Assembly: GCA_023250635.1 (NCBI GenBank)
Contig: JAHFAI010000009.1
Coordinates: 1 to 48,507 of the forward strand
Reading direction: 5' to 3'
Source: Deltaproteobacteria bacterium
GTDB lineage: Bacteria > Bdellovibrionota_B > Oligoflexia > Oligoflexales > Bog-1112
DNA: 48,507 nucleotides
Shown: positions 41,334 through 48,507 of the stretch, one piece after another
How positions within the stretch are numbered: position 1 is the stretch's first letter
Layout of the letters: the number at the start of each line of letters is the position of its first letter
Made by a program: the position numbers and the translations under genes
Notes under the pieces: model-generated
Told to the model about the DNA's origin: nothing
Seen by the model: only the letters and a program-made list of their open reading frames with translations
Database searches by the model: none

Positions 41334-42397
41334 TTGCCATGGGAACCATCAGCGAACAAGCCCTTCCCCCCGTGCTTCTGCCTTTCCTTGCCGAACAGAT
41401 TTATTTTCGGGCTAGGGAAGCTCTCATTCCTGCCAAACTTAATCAAGCTGCCCTGATAAATGCCCTAGATGCCCACTTGCGGCGCACCGCAAGCACTCCC
41501 CTCCCTAGCCGACTAGCCCTGTATAAAACTCAAGGGCAAAGCTACAGTTCTGAGCTTAACCTCGGCAAACTAATCAGCTCTATCGTCATCGCCAAAAGCC
41601 CTGCTTCCTTATTTTTTGACGACTATGACAAAGAATTGGCAAAAGAAGGTATAGCCCTATTTTATGGCTGTGAAACACCAAAGCCAACCGCACTTATCCG
41701 CCAGTATTCCCATTTCCTCTGGCATACCCCTGATCTTCTCGTGCGCACTGAGGCTCACCATTGCCTTGAAAACGCAGCCCGCCACCGCCAGTTCGAGAAA
41801 CAGCCCAGTTTTCTCGCCCAAACCCTGCAGGGAATCGCCAGCAATGGGGAGTTTCTCAAGCTTACACTCGCAGCCACAAGCCTTGCCGATTTTAGCGAAC
41901 GCTGCAACAAGGCCCGCAAATTTCTATCAGCAGGGCTGATGGACGAAGCTGAAGAAACCCTTTACCACAAGGGCTGGGGGCTCTCGGGACTGCGCTTTGC
42001 CCCAGAAAGCACAAAAGACACCAGTCCCTCCCTCTTACACCGCCGTAGCTTTAGCCTCCTCCCAGAGGAGCTGGGCAGCGAGAGTCTAGCTACCTTAGTG
42101 GCAGCTATTTGTTCATGGCTTAACCACGAGTGCAACAATCAGCTCAGCGAACTTAAGGAACTGATGCTTTCCGCACCTACTTTTGCCCTCCACTGCGGCT
42201 TGATCGGCGCTTTTCGCGACTATAGCCCAACGCTAGAGGCTAAAATCACCGCTCCCGATTTACTCTACGGGTACTCACCCCTGCACTCTTTCCTCAGTTT
42301 AAGGGCTAAGCCCACAGCTGACCGCCTCTTTGTATCTGCCGAGAACTTTCCCACTTTATGGTGCGCTTTCCTAACCAATGAAGGGCTCCCCTCGTGA
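41330..42397 (+). CDS. unrecognised protein coupled to TetR and crotonase-like genes
   Basis: Not recognised. A 355-residue, apparently cytosolic protein with no signal peptide or membrane helix. It is alpha-helix-rich with many Leu, Ala and His/Cys residues, for example HTPDLLVRTEAHHCLENAAR and ALHCGLIGAFRDYS. No known catalytic motif could be read. It overlaps tetR by four bases (ATGA) and the next gene by four (GTGA), so it is surely part of the operon. A second ATG three codons in, at 41339, is better spaced from AGGG. Being between a TetR gene and a crotonase-like gene, it could be a worn relative of a fatty-acid enzyme, but this is a guess. Confidence 0.7.
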   Translation: MIAMGTISEQALPPVLLPFLAEQIYFRAREALIPAKLNQAALINALDAHLRRTASTPLPSRLALYKTQGQSYSSELNLGKLISSIVIAKSPASLFFDDYDKELAKEGIALFYGCETPKPTALIRQYSHFLWHTPDLLVRTEAHHCLENAARHRQFEKQPSFLAQTLQGIASNGEFLKLTLAATSLADFSERCNKARKFLSAGLMDEAEETLYHKGWGLSGLRFAPESTKDTSPSLLHRRSFSLLPEELGSESLATLVAAICSWLNHECNNQLSELKELMLSAPTFALHCGLIGAFRDYSPTLEAKITAPDLLYGYSPLHSFLSLRAKPTADRLFVSAENFPTLWCAFLTNEGLPS

Positions 42398-44304
42398 ACA
42401 AGCTCACCATTTCTCAGCTTCCCTCCTCGAGCATGCTCCTTATCTCTCTGGAGCAGAATTTTAGCTTATATAGCGATGAAGGACGTTTTTTTTTACGCAA
42501 CCTTATTGAGCGCCTCGCTCCCGCTCCTGCTCACGACCAAAAGCCACCCTCTGCCGTAATTTTACATCAAAAAGTTGCCCTCTCCGACGACGACCCCCAG
42601 TGGCTTGCCTCTCTTCGTAATAAGGGCCAGTGGCAGGACCTTGCCGAACAGTTGTGGCAGACAAAATCCCTGCTCCACGCGCTTAAGCACACGGCTATTC
42701 CCCTCTTATTTTTAGGCGAGCACCACTGCCTCGGTTCATGGTGGGAGCTTGCCCGCTCCTGCACCCTTCGCCTCTGGTGTAATCCCACGGCTCTTCTGGG
42801 CTATAAAGGGGGTTCATTTTTTACCTTTCCTTTCTACGCGGCGAGCAAAAATCGCGCTGAGTTTTTGCAAGAATGCTCGCTCTGGGAATCCCACGAGTCG
42901 ATTGATGCCGATCACGCTCAGCAACTAGGCCTTATTACCAGCCTGTGCTTCGGGCAAAACCCTCAGGGAGTGGCGTCTAATTGGCTTAAGCATCTTTCCC
43001 ACTCTGCTCGTGCTCACGGAGAGGCAAAACCCTGGCCGGCACTCTTGGAGCGGAGAGAACTCCAGCGTTATTTTCCTAAATGGCAGATGCAATCGCGGCA
43101 AACAAGTTCTGCGGCTATATGGAGCCTCGGCTGGCTATTACTAAAAGAGGCCCGAGGAACTGGCCCCGCAGAGCGGCTGAACTCAGCTCTGGTCTATACC
43201 CTAGCCCGCTATTACCTGGGGGAAAGCCCTGCCCTCAGCAACGCCCCAGGGTTCTCCGCCGCGCCTCCACGCCCCCCACTGCCCTTGGCACTTCCCCCAC
43301 GCTTACTGGCCATCGATATCCGCAACTGCCTTCCTCCCCTTGAGCCTATTCGCAGGCTTCATAGCGCTGGAGTAGAGCTGCTCTTTACTGCCCCTCCAGC
43401 TGAAGATCTCGAGGAACGCTTGGGCCATCTCTATCAAAAACTACGCCCAATCCTTGGAGCCGAGGTACTGAGCCAAAGCTGGGGCAGAAGCCTCCATTGG
43501 TTTCCCCATAGCCTCTCGAGTTATCTTGCCGTGCAATGGAAAGCCCCCGATGAGGTGGTCTTACGGGTTGGGGCGAACGAGCAGCGTTTTCTTGCCTTGG
43601 CTGGTTGCCACCTTGAAGCTGAGCTAGGATATTGGGAGGCACTCCCCCTAGGCAAGGTGCCTAATGGTGCAGAAAGCGCGGATGAGGCTGATTTTCTCGC
43701 CCCCTGGCTAAGCCAGCAACTGCTTGAACCTCTGTGTCTCGGTATTTTGCGTCCTCGCCTTCGAGAGCTTACGGTGCCTCTCAGCGTTTGGTTGCGCTGG
43801 CATTTCTTGAGCGAGCTTCTCCGCCTTAGCAGCCAGGGTGATGGCCTCGAGAAAACTCTTGAACTGCTCAAAAGCGGAGGGTGGCTCGGCCTTGGCGAGG
43901 CTTGGTGGTGGAAGGCTTTTATCGAGCAAAACGCTGACCGGAGCCTCAGCTTGCTTAACAATTTAGGAGGCCTGCTCGCACCAGAACGGGAAAGTTATTT
44001 CTATACGTCCTGGAAAAAACTCTGCCGTTACAGTGAGCAGCGCAGCCCACCGACCAGGGTTCTTACTCATCCGCGGGGAGAGAGCCAGCATATGGCTACT
44101 TTTGCTGCCGTATTAGCAAGCTACCTGTTGGCTCACGGGATGTTCCAGCAGTTCAGCGAGGCTGATCGCTTTACCACTGCTGCCCTAGGCTTTCCCCAGC
44201 AGTATAACAACCTACATTTTTATATTCACAAATGGGGAGAAAAACGCTTTTATTACTACTGGCGCAAAAACTGGCCAGCTTTTATTCTCGGAGGAACTTC
44301 ATGA
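42394..44304 (+). CDS. crotonase-like, FadB-related protein, probably catalytically altered
   Basis: A 636-residue protein. Residues about 85-185 follow the enoyl-CoA hydratase pattern: a helix before AIPLLFLGEHHCLG, then SWWELARSC, where E118 matches the first catalytic Glu, and DADHAQQLGLITSL, the usual AxEAxxLGLV end. The second catalytic Glu and the preceding Pro (PET in FadB) are replaced by K138-G139 in GYKGGSFF, and the oxyanion Gly run is changed to GSWW. The stretch from LLAIDIRNCLPPLEPIRRL may be a decayed hydroxyacyl-CoA dehydrogenase domain, which is weaker. It is very rich in Trp and Leu. It starts with GTG in a GTGA overlap and ends in an ATGA overlap with etfB. Confidence 0.55.
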   Translation: MNKLTISQLPSSSMLLISLEQNFSLYSDEGRFFLRNLIERLAPAPAHDQKPPSAVILHQKVALSDDDPQWLASLRNKGQWQDLAEQLWQTKSLLHALKHTAIPLLFLGEHHCLGSWWELARSCTLRLWCNPTALLGYKGGSFFTFPFYAASKNRAEFLQECSLWESHESIDADHAQQLGLITSLCFGQNPQGVASNWLKHLSHSARAHGEAKPWPALLERRELQRYFPKWQMQSRQTSSAAIWSLGWLLLKEARGTGPAERLNSALVYTLARYYLGESPALSNAPGFSAAPPRPPLPLALPPRLLAIDIRNCLPPLEPIRRLHSAGVELLFTAPPAEDLEERLGHLYQKLRPILGAEVLSQSWGRSLHWFPHSLSSYLAVQWKAPDEVVLRVGANEQRFLALAGCHLEAELGYWEALPLGKVPNGAESADEADFLAPWLSQQLLEPLCLGILRPRLRELTVPLSVWLRWHFLSELLRLSSQGDGLEKTLELLKSGGWLGLGEAWWWKAFIEQNADRSLSLLNNLGGLLAPERESYFYTSWKKLCRYSEQRSPPTRVLTHPRGESQHMATFAAVLASYLLAHGMFQQFSEADRFTTAALGFPQQYNNLHFYIHKWGEKRFYYYWRKNWPAFILGGTS

Positions 44305-45092
44305 AAATAGTTGTGCTGGTCAAACAAACTGCCGATACCGAAGCCACCATCGTTCTCGGCGAGGGTGGAAAAGCCATCGTACAGAGCAATTTAAAATTTA
44401 TTATCAATCCCTATGATGAATACGCCATCGAGGAGGCCCTGCTGGTAAAGCAAGCCCATCCCGAGGCGGAAATCGTCGCTATTTCCTTTGCTAAACCAAG
44501 CGCTAAAGAGACCCTGCTCAAGGCCTTAGCCATGGGCGTCGACCGCGGTTTGGTGATCGATGATTCCGGCTTAGAAAACCTCGACTCCTTAGGCACAGCA
44601 AAAATACTCACCGCAGCCATAAAAGCTGAGAATGCCGACCTTGTTTTCTGCGGCAAAGCTGGCATCGACGACGACAACATGCATGTAGGGGTGATGGCTG
44701 CAGAACTTCTCTCCTGGCCCCACGTCAATGTGCTTATCAAACTGCAAGTGCAGGGAAAAACGGCAATAGCTGAACGCGAAGTAGAAAACGGAGAGATCGA
44801 AGTATACGAAATTTCGTTGCCAGCCGTTTTCGGCGCCCACAAAGCGCTTAACAACCCACGCTATGCATCGCTACCGGGGATTATGAAGGCTAAGAAAAAA
44901 CCTCTCGAAGTCAAAACACCCGGTGATTTTGGCCTCAAGAGCGAGCAGTTGCTCAGCAACTCACGGGTTTTTATTGCTCACTACGAGCTCCCCCCCAAAA
45001 AAGCCCCAGGAAAAATCTTCAAGGATGAACCCCTCGAAGTGATGGTCGATAAAGTAGTCACACTCTTGCGCAGCGAAGCTAAGGTTATCTAG
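44301..45092 (+). CDS. etfB: electron transfer flavoprotein subunit beta
   Basis: AMP-binding subunit of the EtfAB heterodimer, which carries electrons from acyl-CoA and related dehydrogenases to the membrane quinone pool. Typical features are the start MKIVVLVKQTADTEA, INPYDEYAIEEALL (residues 34-47), the AMP-site segment CGKAGIDDDNMHVGVMAAELL and the recognition-loop stretch PRYASLPGIMKAKKKPLE. At 263 residues it is of normal length. A perfect GGAGG ribosome site precedes the ATG at 44301; a longer frame overlaps the previous gene and is rejected. It is followed by etfA after 14 bases. Confidence 0.93.
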   Translation: MKIVVLVKQTADTEATIVLGEGGKAIVQSNLKFIINPYDEYAIEEALLVKQAHPEAEIVAISFAKPSAKETLLKALAMGVDRGLVIDDSGLENLDSLGTAKILTAAIKAENADLVFCGKAGIDDDNMHVGVMAAELLSWPHVNVLIKLQVQGKTAIAEREVENGEIEVYEISLPAVFGAHKALNNPRYASLPGIMKAKKKPLEVKTPGDFGLKSEQLLSNSRVFIAHYELPPKKAPGKIFKDEPLEVMVDKVVTLLRSEAKVI

Positions 45093-45106
45093 AGGGAGAT
45101 CGATTC

Positions 45107-46075
45107 ATGAGAATTCTTGTATTACTTGAGCAACGTCTAGGCCGTTTAAAAGCCAGCGCTTTAGAAGCACTCACTATTGCCGCCCAATTAAGCAACAAGC
45201 AGGAGGCAAATGTTGCTGGATTAATTATCGGCGAAGGCATCAGCGGCTTAGCCGCAGAATGCAAGGACTACGGTGCCAGCAAAATTTTTTGCTGTGATGC
45301 TCGTGAGTTTGCCCACTATCAGGTCCTGAACTATAGTGCGGCGCTGAGCGCTGCAATTCGCGAATTTTCACCTGATTGCGTCCTTGGGATGGCAAGCCCC
45401 TTAGGTCGCGATCTTTTTGCGCGGGTAGCGGCGCGTTTAGATGCTGGCTTGCTGAGCGATCTCATTGCCGTGGATCATGAGCCCCAGCAAGGTTTTCTCG
45501 GCGGTAAAAAGCCTCTGTACGCTGGTAAGGTTATTGCCACCCTGCGTTTTCAAGGGGATGGTTTAAAAATGGCAACCCTGCGTCCCAACGTCTTTCCTCC
45601 CCAGCAAAGCCCTGGCGCCGCTACTCTGGTGCCTTTTAACTGTGCCGTGCCAGCGAGTGGCCTCAAAGTGAGGGAAGTCAAAAAAGGCCAAAGCACCACC
45701 CTCGATTTGACTGAGGCTAGCAGGATTATTTCCGGTGGTCGGGCTCTCGGCAGCAAGGAGAATTTCAGCATACTCTTCGACTGTGCCAAGGTCCTCCATG
45801 CTACGGTGGGAGCTTCGCGCGCTGCCGTTGACTCAGGCTATGCCAGCCACGATATGCAGGTGGGACAGACCGGCAAAACCGTTAATCCCAGTCTCTATAT
45901 TGCTTGTGGCATCTCCGGTTCCATTCAGCATATGGCAGGTATGCGCACTGCCAAAACTATTGTCGCAGTAAACACCGATGTGGAAGCTCCGATTGTCGCC
46001 ATTGCCGATTACACCATCGTTGGCGATCTTTTTAAGGTGGTACCTTTACTGGAGAAGCGCTTAGCAGAATACTAA
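45107..46075 (+). CDS. etfA: electron transfer flavoprotein subunit alpha
   Basis: FAD-carrying subunit of EtfAB, 322 residues. The C-terminal FAD domain has SGGRALGSKENF, VGASRAAVDSGY, QVGQTGKTVNPSLYIACGISG and SIQHMAGM, then VNTDVEAPIVAIADYTIVGD. The N-terminal half is the usual nucleotide-fold domain (MRILVLLEQ). GGGAG nine bases before the ATG at 45107. The partner dehydrogenase and the quinone oxidoreductase are not in the window. It ends three bases before the long hairpin at 46078-46145. Confidence 0.94.
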   Translation: MRILVLLEQRLGRLKASALEALTIAAQLSNKQEANVAGLIIGEGISGLAAECKDYGASKIFCCDAREFAHYQVLNYSAALSAAIREFSPDCVLGMASPLGRDLFARVAARLDAGLLSDLIAVDHEPQQGFLGGKKPLYAGKVIATLRFQGDGLKMATLRPNVFPPQQSPGAATLVPFNCAVPASGLKVREVKKGQSTTLDLTEASRIISGGRALGSKENFSILFDCAKVLHATVGASRAAVDSGYASHDMQVGQTGKTVNPSLYIACGISGSIQHMAGMRTAKTIVAVNTDVEAPIVAIADYTIVGDLFKVVPLLEKRLAEY

Positions 46076-46077
46076 AC

Positions 46078-46145
46078 GTAACTACTCAGCATAAGCTGGG
46101 GGAACTTTGTTCATCAAATTCCTCCAGCTTATGCTGAGTAGTTAC
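46078..46145. terminator. 27-bp stem hairpin between convergent etfA and lipocalin-like gene
   Basis: 46078-46104 pairs with 46119-46145 (one G-U pair, no mismatch) around a 14-base loop. It starts three bases after the etfA stop and ends 36 bases before the stop of the convergent gene, so it can end both transcripts. No T-run follows. The stem begins with GTAACTACTCA, shared with the hairpin at 47522-47645. Confidence 0.65.
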
Positions 46146-46181
46146 AAATAATGCTTCACTAAGTATTAGCTCGTGTTCCTC

Positions 46182-47447
46182 TTAGAAACCAGCAGGCTTT
46201 AATAATTTTTGCCACCAGCTTGGCTTTTTCCCCGTGAATTGCCGACTCTCTGGACGAGCAAAGAGCTTCGAAAAATCGCTGTTGCCATCATAACCCGCAT
46301 GTTCTCCCCAGGCGATTCCCGTTACCTGATGGATAATCCCCTCTTTGTCGGTCAACCAACCAGAGACAGTCGCAGGATTTTCAGCAAAGGGTTTTTTCCC
46401 CTTAAATACCGAGCCTGGGACTAAAGGCGACAGCAATAACCCTGCAGAAAATTCCTGAGGAACCGTAACAGTAAGCAGCATATTGTTGGGGTAAGAACCG
46501 GCATAATCTAAAAAAGTCATAAAATAGTTCTGATCAGCAATCAATGGATAAGTGCTGCCATCATCTTGCAGCCAAGCCCCATGAGAATATTTAGCTACAT
46601 AGCTATTGGGGTTACTATTTTGACGTTCGTGCGACAAAGATAAACAGAGCGGTTTCGCCAAAGGTTGACCATCCATAGTGGTAAGCATCACCGGCGCCCA
46701 ATCCCAGCCCCAATAGGAATCCTCGGTTCGGGTCTGATATTGCATTCCTAAACGCGCTCCGGAATATTGTTGATCAGCAACGACGGTATAGGTTGCGCTT
46801 CCTACCACAACTGTTCCCTGCAGAATCACCAGATCCGGTAGGGTAAAGTAGTAAAAAGCGCTGCTGGGTAATGCTCCGGTTTGGAGATAACCGTGATCGC
46901 CTTGCCAAAAAATACCGCTTCGATCTTGAACAATCAGCGTCGCATTGATCTGGTTATTTGCCTGTGAGGTAAAACTCGCTGAAATATAGTAGACAGTCCC
47001 CTTAGTTCCCCCTTGCCCGTTGCCAGCAGCCTTGATGGTGATTTGGCTAGCTCCGCCCAAGGAGTAAGCTACTTGAAATGGCTCACTGGTAATAGTTCCA
47101 GCGCTATTGGGCAGGAGACTGCTTTCAAAGTAGTCATAGTAGCCCGGTCCCTCCTGGCGGGTTAGAGCTACTTGTCCGACATATGCCTGAGAAGCTTGCA
47201 ACCAAGGAAGAAAGGTAAAGCGAAGCGGTGATACCTGTAATCCCGCCAGAAATGAGGACCCGTCCGCAGCTTGCAAACGAAAGTTAGCCATAAACCAATG
47301 CCAACCGAGATTAAATTCGGGTAGTGCTCCCATAGATTGCGGAAGACGAGGAATGGTATCTGGTGACGGACGGTTAAAAATTGCCGCCGATATCTGTTGA
47401 GCGACTCCAATAACCAACGTTAGTAATAGCTTGCTCGTAAATTTCAT
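46182..47447 (-). CDS. secreted lipocalin-like protein of the CrtC/AttH type (tentative)
   Basis: A 421-residue secreted protein. The signal peptide is residues 1-21 or 1-22 (KLLLTLVIGVAQQISAA). The mature start (GWHWFMANFRLQ, DGSSFLAGLQVS), the central DLVILQGTVVVGSATYTVV and the WGWDWAPVMLTTMDGQPL segment follow the pattern of the hydroxyneurosporene synthase/AttH lipocalin-like family, where a GWDWF-type motif begins the second domain. No catalytic activity can be read. The C-terminus is basic (KKPSWWQKLLKPAGF). The ATG at 47447 has GGAG seven bases upstream. It stands alone between two long hairpins and shares no operon with a neighbour. Confidence 0.55.
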   Translation of the reverse strand: MKFTSKLLLTLVIGVAQQISAAIFNRPSPDTIPRLPQSMGALPEFNLGWHWFMANFRLQAADGSSFLAGLQVSPLRFTFLPWLQASQAYVGQVALTRQEGPGYYDYFESSLLPNSAGTITSEPFQVAYSLGGASQITIKAAGNGQGGTKGTVYYISASFTSQANNQINATLIVQDRSGIFWQGDHGYLQTGALPSSAFYYFTLPDLVILQGTVVVGSATYTVVADQQYSGARLGMQYQTRTEDSYWGWDWAPVMLTTMDGQPLAKPLCLSLSHERQNSNPNSYVAKYSHGAWLQDDGSTYPLIADQNYFMTFLDYAGSYPNNMLLTVTVPQEFSAGLLLSPLVPGSVFKGKKPFAENPATVSGWLTDKEGIIHQVTGIAWGEHAGYDGNSDFSKLFARPESRQFTGKKPSWWQKLLKPAGF

Positions 47448-47523
47448 CTCAGCTCCATAGAGAAAATATTTCAACCTGAAAAGCTTACGGCTTTTTATAT
47501 GAGAACTACTTAAGTTTTAAAGT

Positions 47524-47645
47524 AACTACTCAAGGCTTGGCTCAGTTTTGCGGCTTTCCTCGTCACTGCGCGTGCTCACGGCCAGACGGCCGCTCCGCTG
47601 CTCGTTCCTTGAAAGCCGCAAAACTGAGCCAAGCCTTGAGTAGTT
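47524..47645. repeat. inverted repeat with perfect 35-bp arms
   Basis: 47524-47558 and 47611-47645 are perfect reverse complements separated by 52 bases. The interval contains its own small palindrome (CGGCCAGACGGCCG, 47579-47592). It shares the outer AACTACTCA box with the hairpin after etfA. As RNA it is a very stable stem upstream of the lipocalin-like gene. Confidence 0.85.
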
Positions 47646-47710
47646 GAGAAAGTGCTGAGTAGTTATAAACTATTTAGCAATACTCCAGATAGCTTGCGTA
47701 GCAATAGTTA

Positions 47711-47736
47711 GGCCGTGGCGCGAAAGCGCCACGGCC
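47711..47736. repeat. 11-bp hairpin with GAAA tetraloop
   Basis: GGCCGTGGCGC (47711-47721), loop GAAA, then its exact complement at 47726-47736. First member of the hairpin cluster. Confidence 0.8.
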
Positions 47737-47826
47737 GTGTCCTGACGAACGCAGTGAGGAAGGATCTTTCACATAACATCCGGATATCACGTGACAGATC
47801 CTTCGCCTTCGGCTCAGGACACGGCC
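47733..47826. repeat. imperfect hairpin of extragenic repeat type
   Basis: Outer stem 47733-47745 with 47814-47826 (13 bp, perfect) and inner stem 47760-47767 with 47796-47803 (8 bp). A central loop holds CGGATATCACGTGAC. Confidence 0.65.
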
Positions 47827-47837
47827 GTGTCCTGAGC

Positions 47838-47913
47838 CGTCATCCTGAGCGCAGCGAAGGACCTCCCAACTATGAAGTAACTTGGGTGGTCCTTCGCTGC
47901 GCTCAGGATGACG
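47838..47913. repeat. 32-bp-arm extragenic hairpin (RHPERSEG-type)
   Basis: 47838-47869 is complementary to 47882-47913 with one mismatch around a 12-base loop. This is the widespread element whose translations appear in databases as RHPERSEG and LRCAQDD peptides. One arm also seeds the tandem repeat at 22625-22736. Confidence 0.85.
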
Positions 47914-48024
47914 AAAGGACAACTCCTCTTCCTTACAATTAAGGTTTCGGTGAGTGTCCCAGCTCCGGCTCTGCGCTTACGGGCATGTTCCGGCAAGCAA
48001 AATTTTCTCGACTAATCTTTCTGC

Positions 48025-48255
48025 CTATTGCTTTTGCTTTTTTAAATGAAGGGTGAGCCTACAACGATAGGTATTTTTCTTCAAAAAGTAAGTACATTTG
48101 TAAGCGCATCCATTTCGATAGTTGATTAATGTTGCAGGATCGGTGTTAAAATTTTCTCCAGCATTCCACTTATTACCATTCCCCATCCCCGGCTTCGCAT
48201 AGATATTCCACCCCTCAATGGAACAATCCCCGCTAAGAATGTATTCATCATCCAT
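48025..48255 (-). CDS. small protein of unknown function with clustered cysteines
   Basis: Not recognised. A 76-residue reading beginning MDDEYILSGDCSIEGWNIY. It has four cysteines (C11 and three near GCAYKCTYFLKKNTYRCR) and a basic end (LTLHLKKQKQ). No signal peptide is visible. A well-formed promoter lies 23 bases upstream, but there is no Shine-Dalgarno sequence, so the protein may be read from a nearly leaderless message, or the reading is the remnant of a larger gene. It sits between the hairpin cluster and the right-hand 97-bp repeat. Confidence 0.4.
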   Translation of the reverse strand: MDDEYILSGDCSIEGWNIYAKPGMGNGNKWNAGENFNTDPATLINYRNGCAYKCTYFLKKNTYRCRLTLHLKKQKQ

Positions 48256-48277
48256 ACGTGACCGGGATTGTGGCAAT

Positions 48278-48307
48278 ATTATAATAGAGTTGTCTCATAA
48301 TTCACAA
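48278..48307 (-). promoter_or_regulatory. near-consensus sigma-70 promoter
   Basis: On the minus strand TTGTGA at 48302-48307, an 18-base spacer and TATAAT at 48278-48283. Transcription should begin near 48271, about 16 bases before the ATG at 48255. Confidence 0.55.
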
Positions 48308-48386
48308 GCATTGCAGCACTAAGCAGCGATACAAAATCGAAGCGGATGTGGGAATCCCCGCTATTGAACTCGAACCTGTCAGTCAC

Positions 48387-48483
48387 TGCCAGAAAATTTC
48401 AAAGGCTAGGGAGAAACCCATCACCAGCCTTGTGGATTTCGCTCCTCGCCACCCCCAGCATGGCAGGAGGCTTACGGTGGCAT
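48387..48483 (-). repeat. 97-bp terminal repeat, right copy (inverted)
   Basis: Reverse complement of 212-308 with three differences. Sequence on both sides of the match is unrelated to the left copy, which fixes the borders. Being inverted, it is not the overlap expected from a circular molecule. Positions 48308-48386 and 48484-48507 show no feature. Confidence 0.8.
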
Positions 48484-48507
48484 ATCGAGTAGGAGGGGGG
48501 GCTCCCC

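Larger units (their letters stand above)
47448..48024. other. gene-free repeat-rich region
   Basis: About 577 bases without a supportable gene. It contains the 35-bp-arm hairpin (47524-47645), a shorter TGCTGAGTAGTTATAAAC relic (47652-47669), and three consecutive hairpins (47711-47913). Open frames here translate the repeats into the familiar RHPERSEGP / LRCAQDD strings and are not real proteins. Positions 47930-48024 show nothing. Confidence 0.7.

Noticed and set aside
47674-47942. Open frames encoding RHPERSEG and LRCAQDD peptides on both strands
   Set aside because: They are translations of palindromic extragenic repeats, a well-known annotation artefact.
48340-48386. tRNA-like GGTTCGAGTTC on the minus strand
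   Set aside because: No matching acceptor stem, anticodon arm or overall cloverleaf could be built around it.
212-48483. Terminal repeats as evidence of a circular replicon
   Set aside because: The two copies are inverted, not direct, so they cannot be an assembly overlap of a circle.

Overview
The window is a stretch of chromosome from a Gram-negative, aerobically respiring bacterium. The sequence shows Sec signal peptides, a lipoprotein, an O-antigen/capsule-type polysaccharide locus, respiratory complex I membrane subunits, an iron-type superoxide dismutase and an electron-transfer flavoprotein. A complete DNA topoisomerase VI (both subunits) is unusual in bacteria. The mix would fit one of the deltaproteobacteria-like lineages, but nothing here fixes the taxonomy. 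No rRNA, tRNA, CRISPR array, transposase, phage or plasmid gene was seen. The two ends carry an inverted 97-bp repeat with three mismatches, so the window may be a contig that stopped at a dispersed repeat.

Layout. Positions 286-3723 (minus) are a tightly packed four-gene unit: a small secreted Lys/Ser/Gly-rich protein, a YcaO-like protein, a membrane hybrid histidine kinase and a MepB-family protein. An orphan family-5 peptide-type solute-binding protein (3829-5406) lies just upstream. A palindrome and a promoter-like sequence sit in the gap between them. Positions 5546-8069 (plus) pair a short GlpD with an adenosine-deaminase-like hydrolase. Positions 8820-16159 (minus) encode only the membrane arm of NADH dehydrogenase (nuoAHJKLMN), read away from gpsA. 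After sodB come topoisomerase VI B and A (18030-21098), an RNA uracil methyltransferase, a response regulator with a PilZ-like tail coupled to a CPBP protease, and the overlapping aroE-mfd-pabB unit (23978-29663, minus).

Positions 29791-38092 are a surface-polysaccharide locus. RfbF and RfbG make CDP-4-dehydro-6-deoxyglucose. An RmlC-like epimerase and an SDR protein probably convert it to a CDP-6-deoxyhexose, and a GT2 enzyme may transfer the sugar. A polyprenyl-phosphate sugar-phosphate transferase, a Wzy/ligase-like membrane protein and a Wzz-like protein would start, polymerise or ligate, and measure the chain. A 2-hydroxyacid dehydrogenase and a lipoprotein follow.

Positions 40728-46075 are a five-gene operon: a TetR regulator, an unrecognised protein, a crotonase-like protein that has lost a catalytic glutamate, and EtfB and EtfA. 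This suggests a regulated acyl-CoA-linked electron-transfer function. The right end (46076-48507) holds one secreted lipocalin-like (CrtC/AttH-type) protein between long-stem hairpins, a cluster of RHPERSEG-type extragenic repeats, and a small cysteine-containing gene behind a good promoter.

The best candidates for something undescribed are the peptide/YcaO/kinase/binding-protein locus at the left end and the TetR-unknown-degenerate crotonase-EtfBA operon at the right. Many start codons were chosen from Shine-Dalgarno sequences and gene overlaps, and these choices are noted per gene.
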